Assembly (NCBI GenBank): GCA_965199235.1
Contig: CBDAQU010000002.1
Span: 1,302,001 to 1,366,000, forward strand
Origin: BOG-908 sp965199235
GTDB taxonomy: Bacteria > Pseudomonadota > Alphaproteobacteria > Acetobacterales > Acetobacteraceae
Direction of reading: 5' to 3'
Length of the DNA stretch: 64,000 nucleotides
The position numbers were made by a program, and so were the translations under genes. Below the pieces are notes generated by a model. That model searched no databases. It was not told the origin of the DNA and saw only the letters and a list, made by a program, of their open reading frames with translations. Positions within the stretch are counted from its first letter, which is position 1; every line of letters starts with the position of its first letter. Shown piece by piece: positions 27,837-37,164 of this stretch.

Positions 27837-28460
27837 TTGATGAATGACAGCAACAACACGATCTGCCGAAAGCGCGGGCCCGGCCGCCCTCGAGAGTTCG
27901 ACATGGACGCCGCTCTGGATGCGGCCCTGATCGTATTTCGCGACCGCGGCTACCACGCCGCGTCGCTTGCTGAGCTGGGCGCAGCCATGAACCTCACTGT
28001 CGGCAGCATCTATAAGGCATTTAGCGACAAACGGGCGATCTTCATTGCAGCGTTCGACCGTTACACTGAGGTCCGGAAGAACGAGCTAGATCGGCGGTTG
28101 AGATCGGCGAAAAGCGGGCTGGACAAGGTCAGGGCCATGGTCGCCTTCTATGCCGAGTCCTCGCATGGACCAGAAGGTCGGCTTGGCTGCCTGGTGGTGG
28201 GTAGCATGACGGAATTGTCTCTCTTCGACGCCGAGATAACAAGCAGCCTTGTCGCGTCCTTGCAACGGGTCAGGATGCAGTTTCGGACCTTCATCCAATT
28301 GGGCAAATCGGATGGTTCCGTGTCGGCCAACATCGACCCTGAGGCATCGGCCTCCCTGCTCTTATTTCTCGTCCAAGGTTTTCGGGTAGTTGGCAAGACG
28401 GGCCGAACCCGGGCTGAGATGATGGCCGCCGTCAACGTAGCAATGCGGCTGCTCGCTTAA
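27837..28460 (+). CDS. TetR/AcrR-family transcriptional regulator
   Basis: 207-residue repressor. The N-terminal helix-turn-helix runs from GRPREFDMDAALDAALIVFR through GYHAASLAELGAAMNLTVGS to IYKAFSDKRAIFIAAFDRY, the classical TetR pattern. The C-terminal ligand-binding domain resembles the TetR_C group found beside drug-efflux and hydrolase genes. The ATG at 27837 follows the palindrome at 27811-27830 directly. The next genes, a transporter and a hydrolase, are on the same strand with short or overlapping junctions, so this is most likely the local repressor. Confidence 0.9.
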   Translation: MMNDSNNTICRKRGPGRPREFDMDAALDAALIVFRDRGYHAASLAELGAAMNLTVGSIYKAFSDKRAIFIAAFDRYTEVRKNELDRRLRSAKSGLDKVRAMVAFYAESSHGPEGRLGCLVVGSMTELSLFDAEITSSLVASLQRVRMQFRTFIQLGKSDGSVSANIDPEASASLLLFLVQGFRVVGKTGRTRAEMMAAVNVAMRLLA

Positions 28461-28490
28461 GACTTCGGTAATTAGGAAGCAATCGCTCCC

Positions 28491-29192
28491 ATGCACGTTC
28501 AGTCGTTCAATACAGCCGTGCCCCTTGTCCTTCCGCGGCACGAAGCCGGCATGTCGACGTGGCTCGGGCTGCTGCTGGCGACGGCGTGCGGCCTCATCGC
28601 CGCCAACATCTACTACGCCCAGCCCCTCCGCACGCCGATCCTGCGGCGCCGGGCGATCTACCAGGCGTGCCTGTTCGGGGCGTTCAGCCTGTTCTGGACA
28701 GCGGTGCCGCTGCAACTGGCCAATTGCTACCATCTGTCCCAAGACGGCATCGCGCTGTTTGCTCTCGTCGGTGTGACGGGCGCCGTCGCAGCGCCGCTGG
28801 CCGGCCGCATGGCCGACAGAGGTTGGAGCAAGCCAGTCACCGCGCTTGCCATGTCATCCGTCGGGGCGACCCTGCTGCTCGGCCTGCTTGGCTCATCGGC
28901 ATCAGGTCCTGGCCTACTCATCCTGGCTGCCGCGGCGATCCTGCTGGATTTCGGCGTGGCTTCGAACGGGGTGCTTGGTCAACGAGCGATCTATGCGCTG
29001 GACGCCGCGGCCCGCGGTCGGCTCAACGGCCTCTACATGGCGACCTTCTTCGGCGGCGGCGCCATTGGGTCGGCCCTCGGCGGGTGGAGCTATGCAGAAG
29101 GTGGCTGGCCACTGACCATGGCGGCCGGGCTGCTGCTGCCGGTGGTCGCCGTGGCCTACTTCCTGACTGAAAAACCGGAGTTGCAAGCATGA
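28491..29192 (+). pseudogene. Major facilitator transporter with large internal in-frame deletion
   Basis: 233 residues where family members have about 390-400. The start LGLLLATACGLIAANIYYAQ is the first membrane segment of this MFS group, which normally continues for about 170 residues through segments 2-6. Here YYAQPL is joined directly to RTPILRRRAIYQACLFGAF, which belongs just before segment 7. Segments 7-12 follow intact (FALVGVTGAVAAPLAGRMAD, RGRLNGLYMATFFGGGAIGS). The junction is near 28625. The frame is preserved, so a half-size protein may still be made, but drug export is unlikely. The 3' end overlaps the hydrolase gene by four bases. Confidence 0.78.
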
Positions 29193-30136
29193 CCGCATCC
29201 GACAAGCTGCCGCCTTCTCCTGGCGCTGCCAGGATGATCGAAGCCGCGCCGTCGTCTCGGCCCGATCCTCACCTGCAGGGGTTTGAGCACGGCTTCCGCA
29301 CCATCGACGGCGTTCGGCTGCACTATGTCGCCGGTGGAAAAGCGGATGGAGAGGTCATAGTCCTACTCGCTGGGTTCCCGGAGAGTTGGTATGCGTGGCG
29401 CAAGATCATGCCGCTGCTCGGATCCGCCTGTCGGGTAATCGCGCCCGACCTTCCTGGCCAGGGCGACTCAGACCGCCCGGCCGGCGGTTACGACACACAA
29501 ACCCTCGCCGTAGCCGTGCATGACCTGTTGCAGCAGATCGGGGTCAACCACTATTTTCTGGCAGGCCACGACGTGGGGGCCTGGGTCGCCTACCCCTATG
29601 CAGCGCTGTTCGGCGGCGAGGTCCGGCGTCTCGTCCTGATGGACGCCGGCATCCCCGGCATCACTCTGCCGGACGCCCTGCCGACCGCGCGGGAGCGCGC
29701 ATGGCGTACGTGGCACTTCGCATTCCACGCGTTGCAGGACCTTCCCGAGTTGCTGCTTTCAGGCCGTGAGGCCGAGTACCTGGACTGGTTCCTGCGGCGC
29801 AAGACGGCCAACCCGGAAGCGTTCTCGGACGCTGACCTCCAGGAATACTTGCGCGTGTTCAAGAAGGAGGGCGGGCTGCGGGCCGGGCTCGCCTACTACC
29901 GCGCCGCAGCCGTCTCGGCACAACAGAATCGGGCACTGGCCGCCCAGGGCAGGCTGAGGATGCCTGTGCTGGCCCTCGGCTCCGACCAGGGTTCCATCTC
30001 GGACATGGCGACGCCGTTGCGCGCCTTCGCGGATGACGTGCGCGGCGGCTCGATCCCCTTCTGCGGCCATTTCCTGCCTGAGGAACAGCCCGAGGTGGTG
30101 GCACGGGAACTACTCGAATTCTTCGGGCAGGCTTGA
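29189..30136 (+). CDS. Alpha/beta hydrolase (epoxide hydrolase/haloalkane dehalogenase-like)
   Basis: Cytoplasmic alpha/beta-fold hydrolase of 315 residues. The oxyanion-side motif is LLAGFPESWYAWRKIMP (HGFP-like, with Ala for His). The nucleophile elbow GHDVGAW puts Asp128 at the nucleophile position, as in epoxide hydrolases and dehalogenases rather than serine hydrolases. The C-terminal FCGHFLPEEQPE supplies the catalytic histidine. ATGA overlap with the transporter shows translational coupling, so it belongs to the TetR-controlled operon. The substrate is unknown. Confidence 0.88.
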   Translation: MTASDKLPPSPGAARMIEAAPSSRPDPHLQGFEHGFRTIDGVRLHYVAGGKADGEVIVLLAGFPESWYAWRKIMPLLGSACRVIAPDLPGQGDSDRPAGGYDTQTLAVAVHDLLQQIGVNHYFLAGHDVGAWVAYPYAALFGGEVRRLVLMDAGIPGITLPDALPTARERAWRTWHFAFHALQDLPELLLSGREAEYLDWFLRRKTANPEAFSDADLQEYLRVFKKEGGLRAGLAYYRAAAVSAQQNRALAAQGRLRMPVLALGSDQGSISDMATPLRAFADDVRGGSIPFCGHFLPEEQPEVVARELLEFFGQA

Positions 30137-30266
30137 GGAGATGGGGATCAGGGCGACCAGCTTACCTGTTTCAGGCTTCGGTTCAGTTGGAGCGACCGGC
30201 GAAAGGTGATCAATCAGGGCCCGCAGCGCTGGCATCATTTGCCGCTGCCGTGGATAGCAATATCCG

Positions 30267-30474
30267 GTCACACTCGCCGATGGGCGCTCGCACCTTACCG
30301 GCCCGGACTTCACCGTAGCCGACGCCTACCTCTTCGTGGTGCTGAGCTGGGCGCCGAAGCTTGGCGTGGACTTTGCCCGATGGCCACACCTCGGCGAGTT
30401 CAGTCGGCGCGTCGCCGTCCGCGTCGCCGTCCAGACCTCGATGGCGGCGGAAGGGCTACAAAAAGCGGCGTGAC
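30267..30474 (+). pseudogene. Glutathione S-transferase, 3' fragment
   Basis: A stretch of about 68 codons translates to RSHLTGPDFTVADAYLFVVL followed by SWAPKLGVDFARWPHLGEFS and ends RPAVQ-like with QTSMAAEGLQKAA. This is the C-terminal helical domain of GstA-type glutathione transferases. The N-terminal thioredoxin-like domain and any start codon are missing, so only a fragment remains. Exact boundaries are approximate. Confidence 0.75.
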
Positions 30475-30871
30475 GCCCCCGCGGGGCAGGCGGCCAGCGC
30501 TGCATGGGGTTAGGTTCGGGATACGTACACAAGGCGTCATGAGGCTTGCTCGAAGCGGAGCGGCTGCGCGTTGAGCGGGCTTGGCAGGTACTCCATGTCA
30601 TTGTCGCTGTGCCCTAGCTCGCCACCGGCGGTGACCGAGCCGACGCGGAACGACCCCAGCGCCGCGGTTCAGTCCGCCACGACGACCGGCGGTGGCAACG
30701 CAGAGCATCAAGGCGGCAATGAGCCTCAGCCCAGAGCAGCCGAATTTACGGTCCGCCGTTCGCAGCCCAGCGTGCCGGCAGGCTGTCGCGTCGCAGATCG
30801 AGCTTCGCGGTTGCGCGCCGCCTCACGACTGCCGATGCTGCCCGGCAAGGACATCGCCGCAGGAGCCGCCA
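30475..30871. other. Gap upstream of the beta-propeller gene
   Basis: Nearly 400 bases. The frame of the following gene is open from 30692, but those codons give a cysteine- and arginine-rich peptide unlike any protein start. No separate gene is supported. It may hold the promoter of the exported propeller protein. Confidence 0.35.
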
Positions 30872-33800
30872 ATGCCGAACCGACCCGCCCTGCACACTAC
30901 CTTGGCCTGCGCCTGCGCTCTCGCTACCCAGTTGGCGCTGCTACAATCGGCGCTTGCGCAAGCCACCGGGCCGGAACCATCGGCGCGCACTACTCAAAAC
31001 GGCGCCACTTCCGCAATGGCACCGCCTGCCACAACCGCGTCCGCTGGCCAGACCACCAGCATGACCGCACCCGCCCAGTCGCGGCCGGCGGCGACCCTGG
31101 TGGATCCGTCCTTGTTCGGCGCCATGCGCTGGCGCGACGTTGGGCCGTTCCGCGGCGGCCGGGCGCTCGCCGCCGCCGGTGTGCCCAGCGTGCCCGGCCT
31201 GTACTATTTCGGCGCGGCGGCGGGCGGCGTTTGGAAGAGCATCGATTTCGGCACCACCTGGCAACCGATCTTCGACAGTCAGGATATCGGCTCCATCGGC
31301 GCCATCGCAGTGGCTCCTTCCGATCCGAAGACGATCTATGTCGGTACCGGTGAGGGAGCGCTGCGCGGCGACATCACGTACGGCAACGGCGTCTACAAAT
31401 CGACGGATGCCGGCAAGAGCTGGACGCATGTCGGGCTGGACGACAGCCGGCAGATCGGCGCGCTGATCGTGGATCCGCACGACTCCAATATCGTGTTGGT
31501 GGCCGCCATCGGCCATGCCTTCGGCCCCAACCCAATGCGCGGCATCTTTCGCACCACGGATGGCGGCCGGAACTGGACGCGAGTGCTGTATCGCGACGAC
31601 CAGACCGGCGCCATCGACGTCACCTTCGATCCGTCCAACCCCAAGATCGTCTACGCCGCACTGTGGCAGGTGATTCGCCAACCCTGGCACTTCTCGTCGG
31701 GCGGTCCGGGCAGCGGGCTGTTCCGCTCCACCGACGGCGGGGTCACCTGGACCGAGCTCAAGGGTAACGGATTGCCCAGCGGTATCCTCGGGCGGATCGA
31801 CGTCTCCGTGTCCGCCGCCAACCCCGCGCGTGTCTATGCTATGATCGAGGCCAAGGACGGTGGGCTGTATCGCTCGGATGATCACGGCGCGCACTGGAAG
31901 CTGGTCAGCCAGGACGGCCGCATCCGTCAGCGCGCCTGGTATTTCTCCAAAATCTTCGCCGATCCCAAGTCGGTGGACACGGTGTTTACTGTCAATACCG
32001 GGCTGCTGAAATCCACCGACGCCGGCCGGAGCTTCGACTTGGTGAACGCCACCCACGGCGACCACCATTTCCTCTGGATCGACCCCTCCAACCCCAGGCG
32101 CATGATCGACACCAACGATGGCGGCGCCAGCATCTCGCTCGATGCTGGCCTGACCTGGTCCAGCCAGGACAACCAGCCAACCGCGGCAATCTATCACATC
32201 GCCGCCGATAACAGGTTTCCCTATTGGCTGTATGGTGCCCAGCAGGATAATTCGAACCTCGCCATTGCCAGCTACAGCGATAACGGCGTGATCGGGCCGT
32301 CCGACTGGTATCCGGCCGGGGGCGGCGAATGCGGCTTCGTACTGCCCGACCCTCGCGACGCCCAGATCATCGTGAGCGATTCGGAGAACTCGATCAGCCG
32401 CTACGACCGACACACCATGCAGTCGCAAGACATCAGTGCCTGGCCGGTGGACAATTCCGGCCACCCGGCGGACGAGCTGGCGCACCGATTCAACTGGACC
32501 TCGCCGATGATGCGCTCACCGCATAATCCGGACGCGATCTACGTAGGATCCGAAGTGGTGTGGAAGACCACCGACCACGGCCATAGCTGGGCCATCATCA
32601 GCCCCGACCTTACGCGCAACGATAAGTCCAAGCAGACCGCATCCGGCGGGCCACTGACAAAGGACATCACCAGCGTGGAGTATTACGATACGGTGTTCGC
32701 GCTCGCCGAAAGCCCGATCACCAAGGGCATGCTGTGGGCGGGATCCGATGACGGGCTGATCCATGTCTCGACCGATGACGGCGCCCATTGGACCGACGTG
32801 ACGCCTGATGCGACGAAACCGGGTGGCGCGCTGCAATGGAGCGCGATCAGCTTGATAGAGCCTTCTCATTACGATGCAGATACTGCCTACATCGCCGTGG
32901 ACCGGCACAAGCTCGACGACATCCAACCTTACGCGCTCAAAACCGAGGACAGCGGGAAAAGCTGGCAGCCGATCACCACCGGCCTGCCGGATGGCGCGGT
33001 GGTGCACGCGGTGCGCGAGGACACAGTGCAGCGCGGCCTGCTCTACGCCGGCACCGAACGCGGCGTGTTCGTCTCGTTCGACGATGGCGCGCACTGGCAG
33101 AGCCTGCAATTGAACCTGCCGGTCAGCCCTGTGCACGACCTGACGGTGCGTGGCGACGACCTGGCGATTGCAACGCATGGCCGCGGGTTCTGGATCCTGG
33201 ACGACATCGCGCCGCTGCGTCAGCTGCATACCAACACCAGCACAGCGGACGTCATCCTGTACTCGCCGGCTCCGGCGATCCGGCTTTATTATCCGGACGA
33301 CGTGGATGCCCGCCATCCGGTCGGTCAGGACCCGCCCGCCGGCGCGCTCATCGACTATGCGTTGAAGACCGCCCCGGCTGCCGACCTGACGGTCGACATA
33401 CTGGATGCCGCCGGCAAGACGCTGCGCCACATGTCCAGCACCCACAGCGACAAGGAAGTGCAGCCGCCGGAATGGCCGGACCGCATCGTGGAGACTGGTC
33501 TTATCCCGGCCAAGGCGGGAATGAACCGGCTGGTTTGGGACCTGCGCATGAACGATCCAGTGCAAATCCCCGGTGCTTTCTATTCGGACCAAGCGCCACG
33601 CGGCCCGATCGTCGCTCCTGGCAAATATCAGGTAAGGCTGACGGTCAACGGCCACAGCCAGACCGCACCCATCACGGTGCTGGTGGACCCGCGCGTAGGC
33701 GATGCCGCCATCCCGGCGATCGACGCCGAGACCCAGCTCGCGGTCGCGACCACGCAGGACATTAGCGTGCTGCACCAGACGGTAAACGGCGTTCGGGCGG

Positions 33801-34174
33801 CCGAAACCGAACTGGCGCGGATAAAATCTGGCGCGGGGCGATGCGCCGCCGGCCAGAGCCTTAGTGTCGCGGCAGATAAACTCAGCGCCGCGCTCCGCGG
33901 TTTGGAACAGACGCTGATGCAGGTGAACATGAAGGGCTCAGAAGCCAACCTCGCTTTCCCTGGCATGTTGAACGAGCAATATGCCACTTTCCAACTGACG
34001 CTCGGAGACGCCGACGCGCCAGTGACCACGCAGCATCAGGCGATGTACGACACGCTGCACAAGCGCCTGCAGACGACGCTCGCTTCCTGGCAGCAGGTGA
34101 AGTCGGGTGACCTCGCATCGTTCAACGCGCAACTAAAGCAGAACGGCGTGTGCCCTGTCGGCAGCGGGCAGTAG
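30872..34174 (+). CDS. Exported VPS10/sortilin-like beta-propeller protein with BNR repeats
   Basis: 1100-residue exported protein. ATG at 30872 has AGGAG six bases upstream and gives a signal peptide (LHTTLACACALATQLALLQS, ending ALA). Many Asp-box/BNR repeats follow, such as GVWKSIDFGTTWQPI, GVYKSTDAGKSWTHV, GIFRTTDGGRNWTRV and GLFRSTDGGVTWTEL, forming one or two sortilin-type propellers over residues 90-800. THGRGFWILDDIAPLRQL near residue 770 and a C-terminal beta-sandwich are typical of the related glycosyl-hydrolase-annotated proteins. The sialidase catalytic residues are not evident, so an enzymatic role is doubtful. It runs toward the TonB receptor gene, four bases apart, tail to tail. 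Confidence 0.82.
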   Translation: MPNRPALHTTLACACALATQLALLQSALAQATGPEPSARTTQNGATSAMAPPATTASAGQTTSMTAPAQSRPAATLVDPSLFGAMRWRDVGPFRGGRALAAAGVPSVPGLYYFGAAAGGVWKSIDFGTTWQPIFDSQDIGSIGAIAVAPSDPKTIYVGTGEGALRGDITYGNGVYKSTDAGKSWTHVGLDDSRQIGALIVDPHDSNIVLVAAIGHAFGPNPMRGIFRTTDGGRNWTRVLYRDDQTGAIDVTFDPSNPKIVYAALWQVIRQPWHFSSGGPGSGLFRSTDGGVTWTELKGNGLPSGILGRIDVSVSAANPARVYAMIEAKDGGLYRSDDHGAHWKLVSQDGRIRQRAWYFSKIFADPKSVDTVFTVNTGLLKSTDAGRSFDLVNATHGDHHFLWIDPSNPRRMIDTNDGGASISLDAGLTWSSQDNQPTAAIYHIAADNRFPYWLYGAQQDNSNLAIASYSDNGVIGPSDWYPAGGGECGFVLPDPRDAQIIVSDSENSISRYDRHTMQSQDISAWPVDNSGHPADELAHRFNWTSPMMRSPHNPDAIYVGSEVVWKTTDHGHSWAIISPDLTRNDKSKQTASGGPLTKDITSVEYYDTVFALAESPITKGMLWAGSDDGLIHVSTDDGAHWTDVTPDATKPGGALQWSAISLIEPSHYDADTAYIAVDRHKLDDIQPYALKTEDSGKSWQPITTGLPDGAVVHAVREDTVQRGLLYAGTERGVFVSFDDGAHWQSLQLNLPVSPVHDLTVRGDDLAIATHGRGFWILDDIAPLRQLHTNTSTADVILYSPAPAIRLYYPDDVDARHPVGQDPPAGALIDYALKTAPAADLTVDILDAAGKTLRHMSSTHSDKEVQPPEWPDRIVETGLIPAKAGMNRLVWDLRMNDPVQIPGAFYSDQAPRGPIVAPGKYQVRLTVNGHSQTAPITVLVDPRVGDAAIPAIDAETQLAVATTQDISVLHQTVNGVRAAETELARIKSGAGRCAAGQSLSVAADKLSAALRGLEQTLMQVNMKGSEANLAFPGMLNEQYATFQLTLGDADAPVTTQHQAMYDTLHKRLQTTLASWQQVKSGDLASFNAQLKQNGVCPVGSGQ

Positions 34175-34178
34175 CGCG

Positions 34179-36287
34179 CTACAGCCGGGCCGACAGCGTC
34201 ACCAGAATGCTGCGACTCGGTAGAAGATAATACGACGAATCGCCGAATTCGCTTTCGGTAACCGGTGGCCGCTCGTCGCTCAAATTGGTTCCTGACACCA
34301 GGAGCTGATAGCGCCGGAAACGGTATCCCGCGCTCGCCGACACTGTGGTGTAGCCGCCGATCGGCGCCTCGTTCGCCAGGTCGAGATATCGCCGTCCCAC
34401 GTAGTTCACGATCGTCGAGCCGAAGAAGCCCCGGGAGGGCGCGTACAGCAAGCCCGCCGATGCCAGATAATGCGGGGCGAGCGGCAGTTGCTTGCCGGCC
34501 GCGTTCACATTCGCTCCGTTCTCGGTCGCGACGTAGTTGGTGAATGTTGCGTCGTGATAACTGCCGTTCAGCGACAGCGTCAAGCTCGGTGCCAGTCGAT
34601 AGCGCAGCTCCCCTTCCACGCCGCGCAGGTGCTGGCCACCGGCGTTCTGCAGGATCGGGTTGCCGCCCGCATCCGTCGTGTTCACAACGAGGTTCTTGAA
34701 ATCGACGAAGAACGCATCGATGTCCAAGTGAAGTCTGGTGCCGAGCAAATCGCCCTTGATACCGCCCTCGATATCGTCCGCGGTCTCGGGCTTCAGGACG
34801 TCGGGTGTGAAGTCGGGGCCGAAATCGATCGCGGACGGCTTGAACGTGTTGCGGTAGTCCAGATAGGGCGATACACGGTCGCTACCCTGCTGCCACACCG
34901 CATAGCTGGCGCCCACCACGAAACTGGGGCGGACCACGTGGCGGTACGATCGCCCGTCCAGGTCGTTCGTGGCATTAAAGCCGTCGACGTGTCTGGAGAG
35001 TTGCCGCTCGAACGTCTCGTTCAGCCGGAAACCGGCGATCGCATCCAGGCGGGGGAACGGATGCCAAGTCGTCTGCACGTATAGTCCCAGAAACGCCCGA
35101 CTGTCTGACAGGCTGTTGACCTCATCGACATGCAGCGCGGTGGTTGGGGGCAACCTGCCGGCCCCTGAAAGCGGCGCATAATAGGCGCCGTTGATGCTGT
35201 CCTGCTTGCCTAGCCCGTACAGCATGTCTGCGCCGTATAGCAGCGTTACATGCGCCGGCAGGGCACTGCTGACATGGGTGTCGAAATACCCATCGCCGAT
35301 GCGGCGCCGCTGGTTTTGCGAATCTGCGTTCTGCTCCCTGTCATCTGTCAGGTCGGGACGCAGGAAACCGCGTATGTCGGAGATCTCGTCGAACGCGTAA
35401 GACGCTGTTGTCTCCCACCTGCCTATGCCGACGTCGCGCGTGTAGCGCAGCACGCCGTGGTAACGGTTGTCGTCGATAAGCGCGTCGGACGGATTGTAGT
35501 TGGCATCAATCGGCGTCAGCGTGGTCAAGCCCAGGCCGGTGCGGATGACCGGGCTGGGCGGCGTGGTGCGGTCGTAGGCCAGGTCGACATCGAACCGCAG
35601 CGTGCCGCCTGCCACGGCGCCTGCGCCGCGATACAGCAGCTTCCCGTCGCTGGTCTGTTCGCGCGCGTCTGCGAAACCTTCCGATGCGCCCTGCAGTGTT
35701 AGGGATTGCTGCCATCCGCCCAGGCTGGGAAATGCTGTGGACAGGCTGCCCGTCGCCTGGCCATGCGTGCCGTATCCCAGAAGCACCCTGTCTTCGGATT
35801 GTCCGGCCGGGTAGTGGATCACCTGGATCACGCCGACGAAGGACGTGGCGCCATAGGTCACCGGCGCCGAGCCCTTCAGTATCTCCACCCGGTCCACGTC
35901 GGTCAGGTCCAGCGTGGGAATAGAGGGGTTGAAGGCGCCGCCCCAGGGCACACCGTCCACCACCAGAAGGAAGGCATCGAACTCGTGCAGTCCGAGGAGC
36001 GAGGGCACCGCACTCGCCGGACCGGCATCACCGCCGGGTGCAGCCTCCACGCCACTGACCAGTGCCACGACGCCAGCGAGATCGGTCACGTTGCGGTCCC
36101 TGAGCTCCTGCCCCGAGATGACGGTCACGGATGCCGGAACCGACGCAGTGGAGTCGGGCGTCCGGGTCGCGGTGACCTCGATCGATTCGGTTGCGGCCGT
36201 GAAAGCAGCATCGGCCTTCGCTGGCGTACCGAGCCCGATCGGCATCAGCAGGGTGAGACATGCCAAGCCGGTTCGTAGTCCAATCAT
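34179..36287 (-). CDS. TonB-dependent outer-membrane receptor
   Basis: Outer-membrane receptor of 702 residues with a signal peptide (LACLTLLMPIGLGTPAKADA). The TonB-box region is close to SIEVTATRTPD. The plug domain spans about residues 45-150 (VPASVTVISGQELRDRNVTD, DVDRVEILKGSAPVTYGATS), followed by a 22-strand-like barrel ending in alternating aromatic residues. ATG at 36287 removes a cysteine-rich leader and fits the signal peptide. The family takes up iron complexes, cobalamin or sugars; nothing here identifies the ligand. It is convergent with the beta-propeller gene. Confidence 0.9.
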   Translation of the reverse strand: MIGLRTGLACLTLLMPIGLGTPAKADAAFTAATESIEVTATRTPDSTASVPASVTVISGQELRDRNVTDLAGVVALVSGVEAAPGGDAGPASAVPSLLGLHEFDAFLLVVDGVPWGGAFNPSIPTLDLTDVDRVEILKGSAPVTYGATSFVGVIQVIHYPAGQSEDRVLLGYGTHGQATGSLSTAFPSLGGWQQSLTLQGASEGFADAREQTSDGKLLYRGAGAVAGGTLRFDVDLAYDRTTPPSPVIRTGLGLTTLTPIDANYNPSDALIDDNRYHGVLRYTRDVGIGRWETTASYAFDEISDIRGFLRPDLTDDREQNADSQNQRRRIGDGYFDTHVSSALPAHVTLLYGADMLYGLGKQDSINGAYYAPLSGAGRLPPTTALHVDEVNSLSDSRAFLGLYVQTTWHPFPRLDAIAGFRLNETFERQLSRHVDGFNATNDLDGRSYRHVVRPSFVVGASYAVWQQGSDRVSPYLDYRNTFKPSAIDFGPDFTPDVLKPETADDIEGGIKGDLLGTRLHLDIDAFFVDFKNLVVNTTDAGGNPILQNAGGQHLRGVEGELRYRLAPSLTLSLNGSYHDATFTNYVATENGANVNAAGKQLPLAPHYLASAGLLYAPSRGFFGSTIVNYVGRRYLDLANEAPIGGYTTVSASAGYRFRRYQLLVSGTNLSDERPPVTESEFGDSSYYLLPSRSILVTLSARL

Positions 36288-36666
36288 ATTTGCAGCTATC
36301 GCGTAAAACCGCGGGAAGCAACCGCTTCCCAAGCAGTCGAAGCGCGCAGGTCGTGACGGGCGTAGACAACGGTAATACGCAACCACCCGAGCATTGTCGT
36401 GCCACTCCGATAATCAGGTGAGGCGGAAGGCAAAGGGGGTGTCATAGAGGCGTAAGTGCTACCGCAGCGCGTCATGACGAGGCCCTGCCGTGATCCTAGT
36501 GCTTGGTGGGGAAGCCTGAAGGATCCCGGAACTTGTAGCGGCTTTCATCAAAGGCAGATCACACCCAAACCTGCTTCCGTTTGGGCCAACAATCTTGCGC
36601 TTGGCTTACGCCCTCGATCGAGTATTTGCGCGTCACACGCATCGCGCAGTCCCGGCCATCCGGTAC
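36288..36666. other. Intergenic region before the DUF3489-like gene
   Basis: About 380 bases with no supported gene. From about 36597 on, the sequence matches 27151-27280 in patches (TCGCGCAGTCCCGGCCA is identical), so this is the upstream part of a repeated unit. The left part probably holds the promoter of the TonB receptor. Confidence 0.45.
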
Positions 36667-36709
36667 GGGCGCTGGTAGCAGCGCCCGGTAGTCGGGCGCT
36701 CGCCAGGAG
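36667..36709 (+). promoter_or_regulatory. Leader with two mutually exclusive hairpins and ribosome site
   Basis: Three complementary segments precede the gene: GGGCGCT (36667-36673), AGCGCCCG (36680-36687) and CGGGCGCT (36693-36700). The middle one can pair with either neighbour but not both. An AGGAG ribosome site follows at 36705-36709, seven bases before ATG 36716. The second hairpin is also kept in the decayed copy at 27243-27260. A control element for translation or termination is possible; this is inferred from the base pairing only. Confidence 0.5.
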
Positions 36710-36715
36710 TCTCAG

Positions 36716-37159
36716 ATGGCCCTCTCCGACACTCAAACATCCATTCTTCGGCAAGCAGCACGGCACCCGGATGGGCTGGTCGTATCGCCTGCGCACCTCC
36801 CGCCAAGACCTCGTGCATCCATCGCGCGCGCCATGCTGAACGCTGGGTTCGTGGCACGCGCCGACGCATCGGATGACAGCGCCAGATGGAAGCTCGACGG
36901 CGAGGTTATCTGGCTCAGCATCACCGACGCTGGCCGCGAAGCCATTGGTAAGGTCAACGACGACCTTGCCTCTGCGTTGGGCGGAAAGCCGGCCACCGCC
37001 GGCGAGGCAGACACTGCAGATGACGAGCCGACCTTCGACCAAGAGCCGCCCGTAACGCCCCATGGCCCGCAACACCGCCCCAAGCTTGGGGACGCCGCCG
37101 CTGCGCTGCTGCCTGCTGAGACGCGACGGCAGAACGCGAGCAGCTGGCGAATGCCTTAG
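36716..37159 (+). CDS. DUF3489-like small protein
   Basis: 147-residue protein of unknown function. The N-terminal part, ALSDTQTSILRQAARHPDGL, then RPRASIARAMLNAGFVARAD and WKLDGEVIWLSITDAGREAI, matches the pattern of DUF3489 proteins, which look like small winged-helix modules. The acidic and proline-rich C-terminal half is not conserved and may be partly random sequence gained at the junction with the broken ABC permease gene. A good AGGAG ribosome site and a structured leader precede it. The remnant at 27279 shares both leader and N terminus. Confidence 0.6.
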   Translation: MALSDTQTSILRQAARHPDGLVVSPAHLPPRPRASIARAMLNAGFVARADASDDSARWKLDGEVIWLSITDAGREAIGKVNDDLASALGGKPATAGEADTADDEPTFDQEPPVTPHGPQHRPKLGDAAAALLPAETRRQNASSWRMP

Positions 37160-37164
37160 CCGCT

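Noticed and set aside
30941..32485. 514-codon frame antisense to the beta-propeller gene
   Set aside because: Reflects the periodic coding pattern of the propeller gene; no ribosome site or known domain.
32516..33775. 419-codon frame antisense to the beta-propeller gene
   Set aside because: Same reason as its neighbour, with no recognisable fold.
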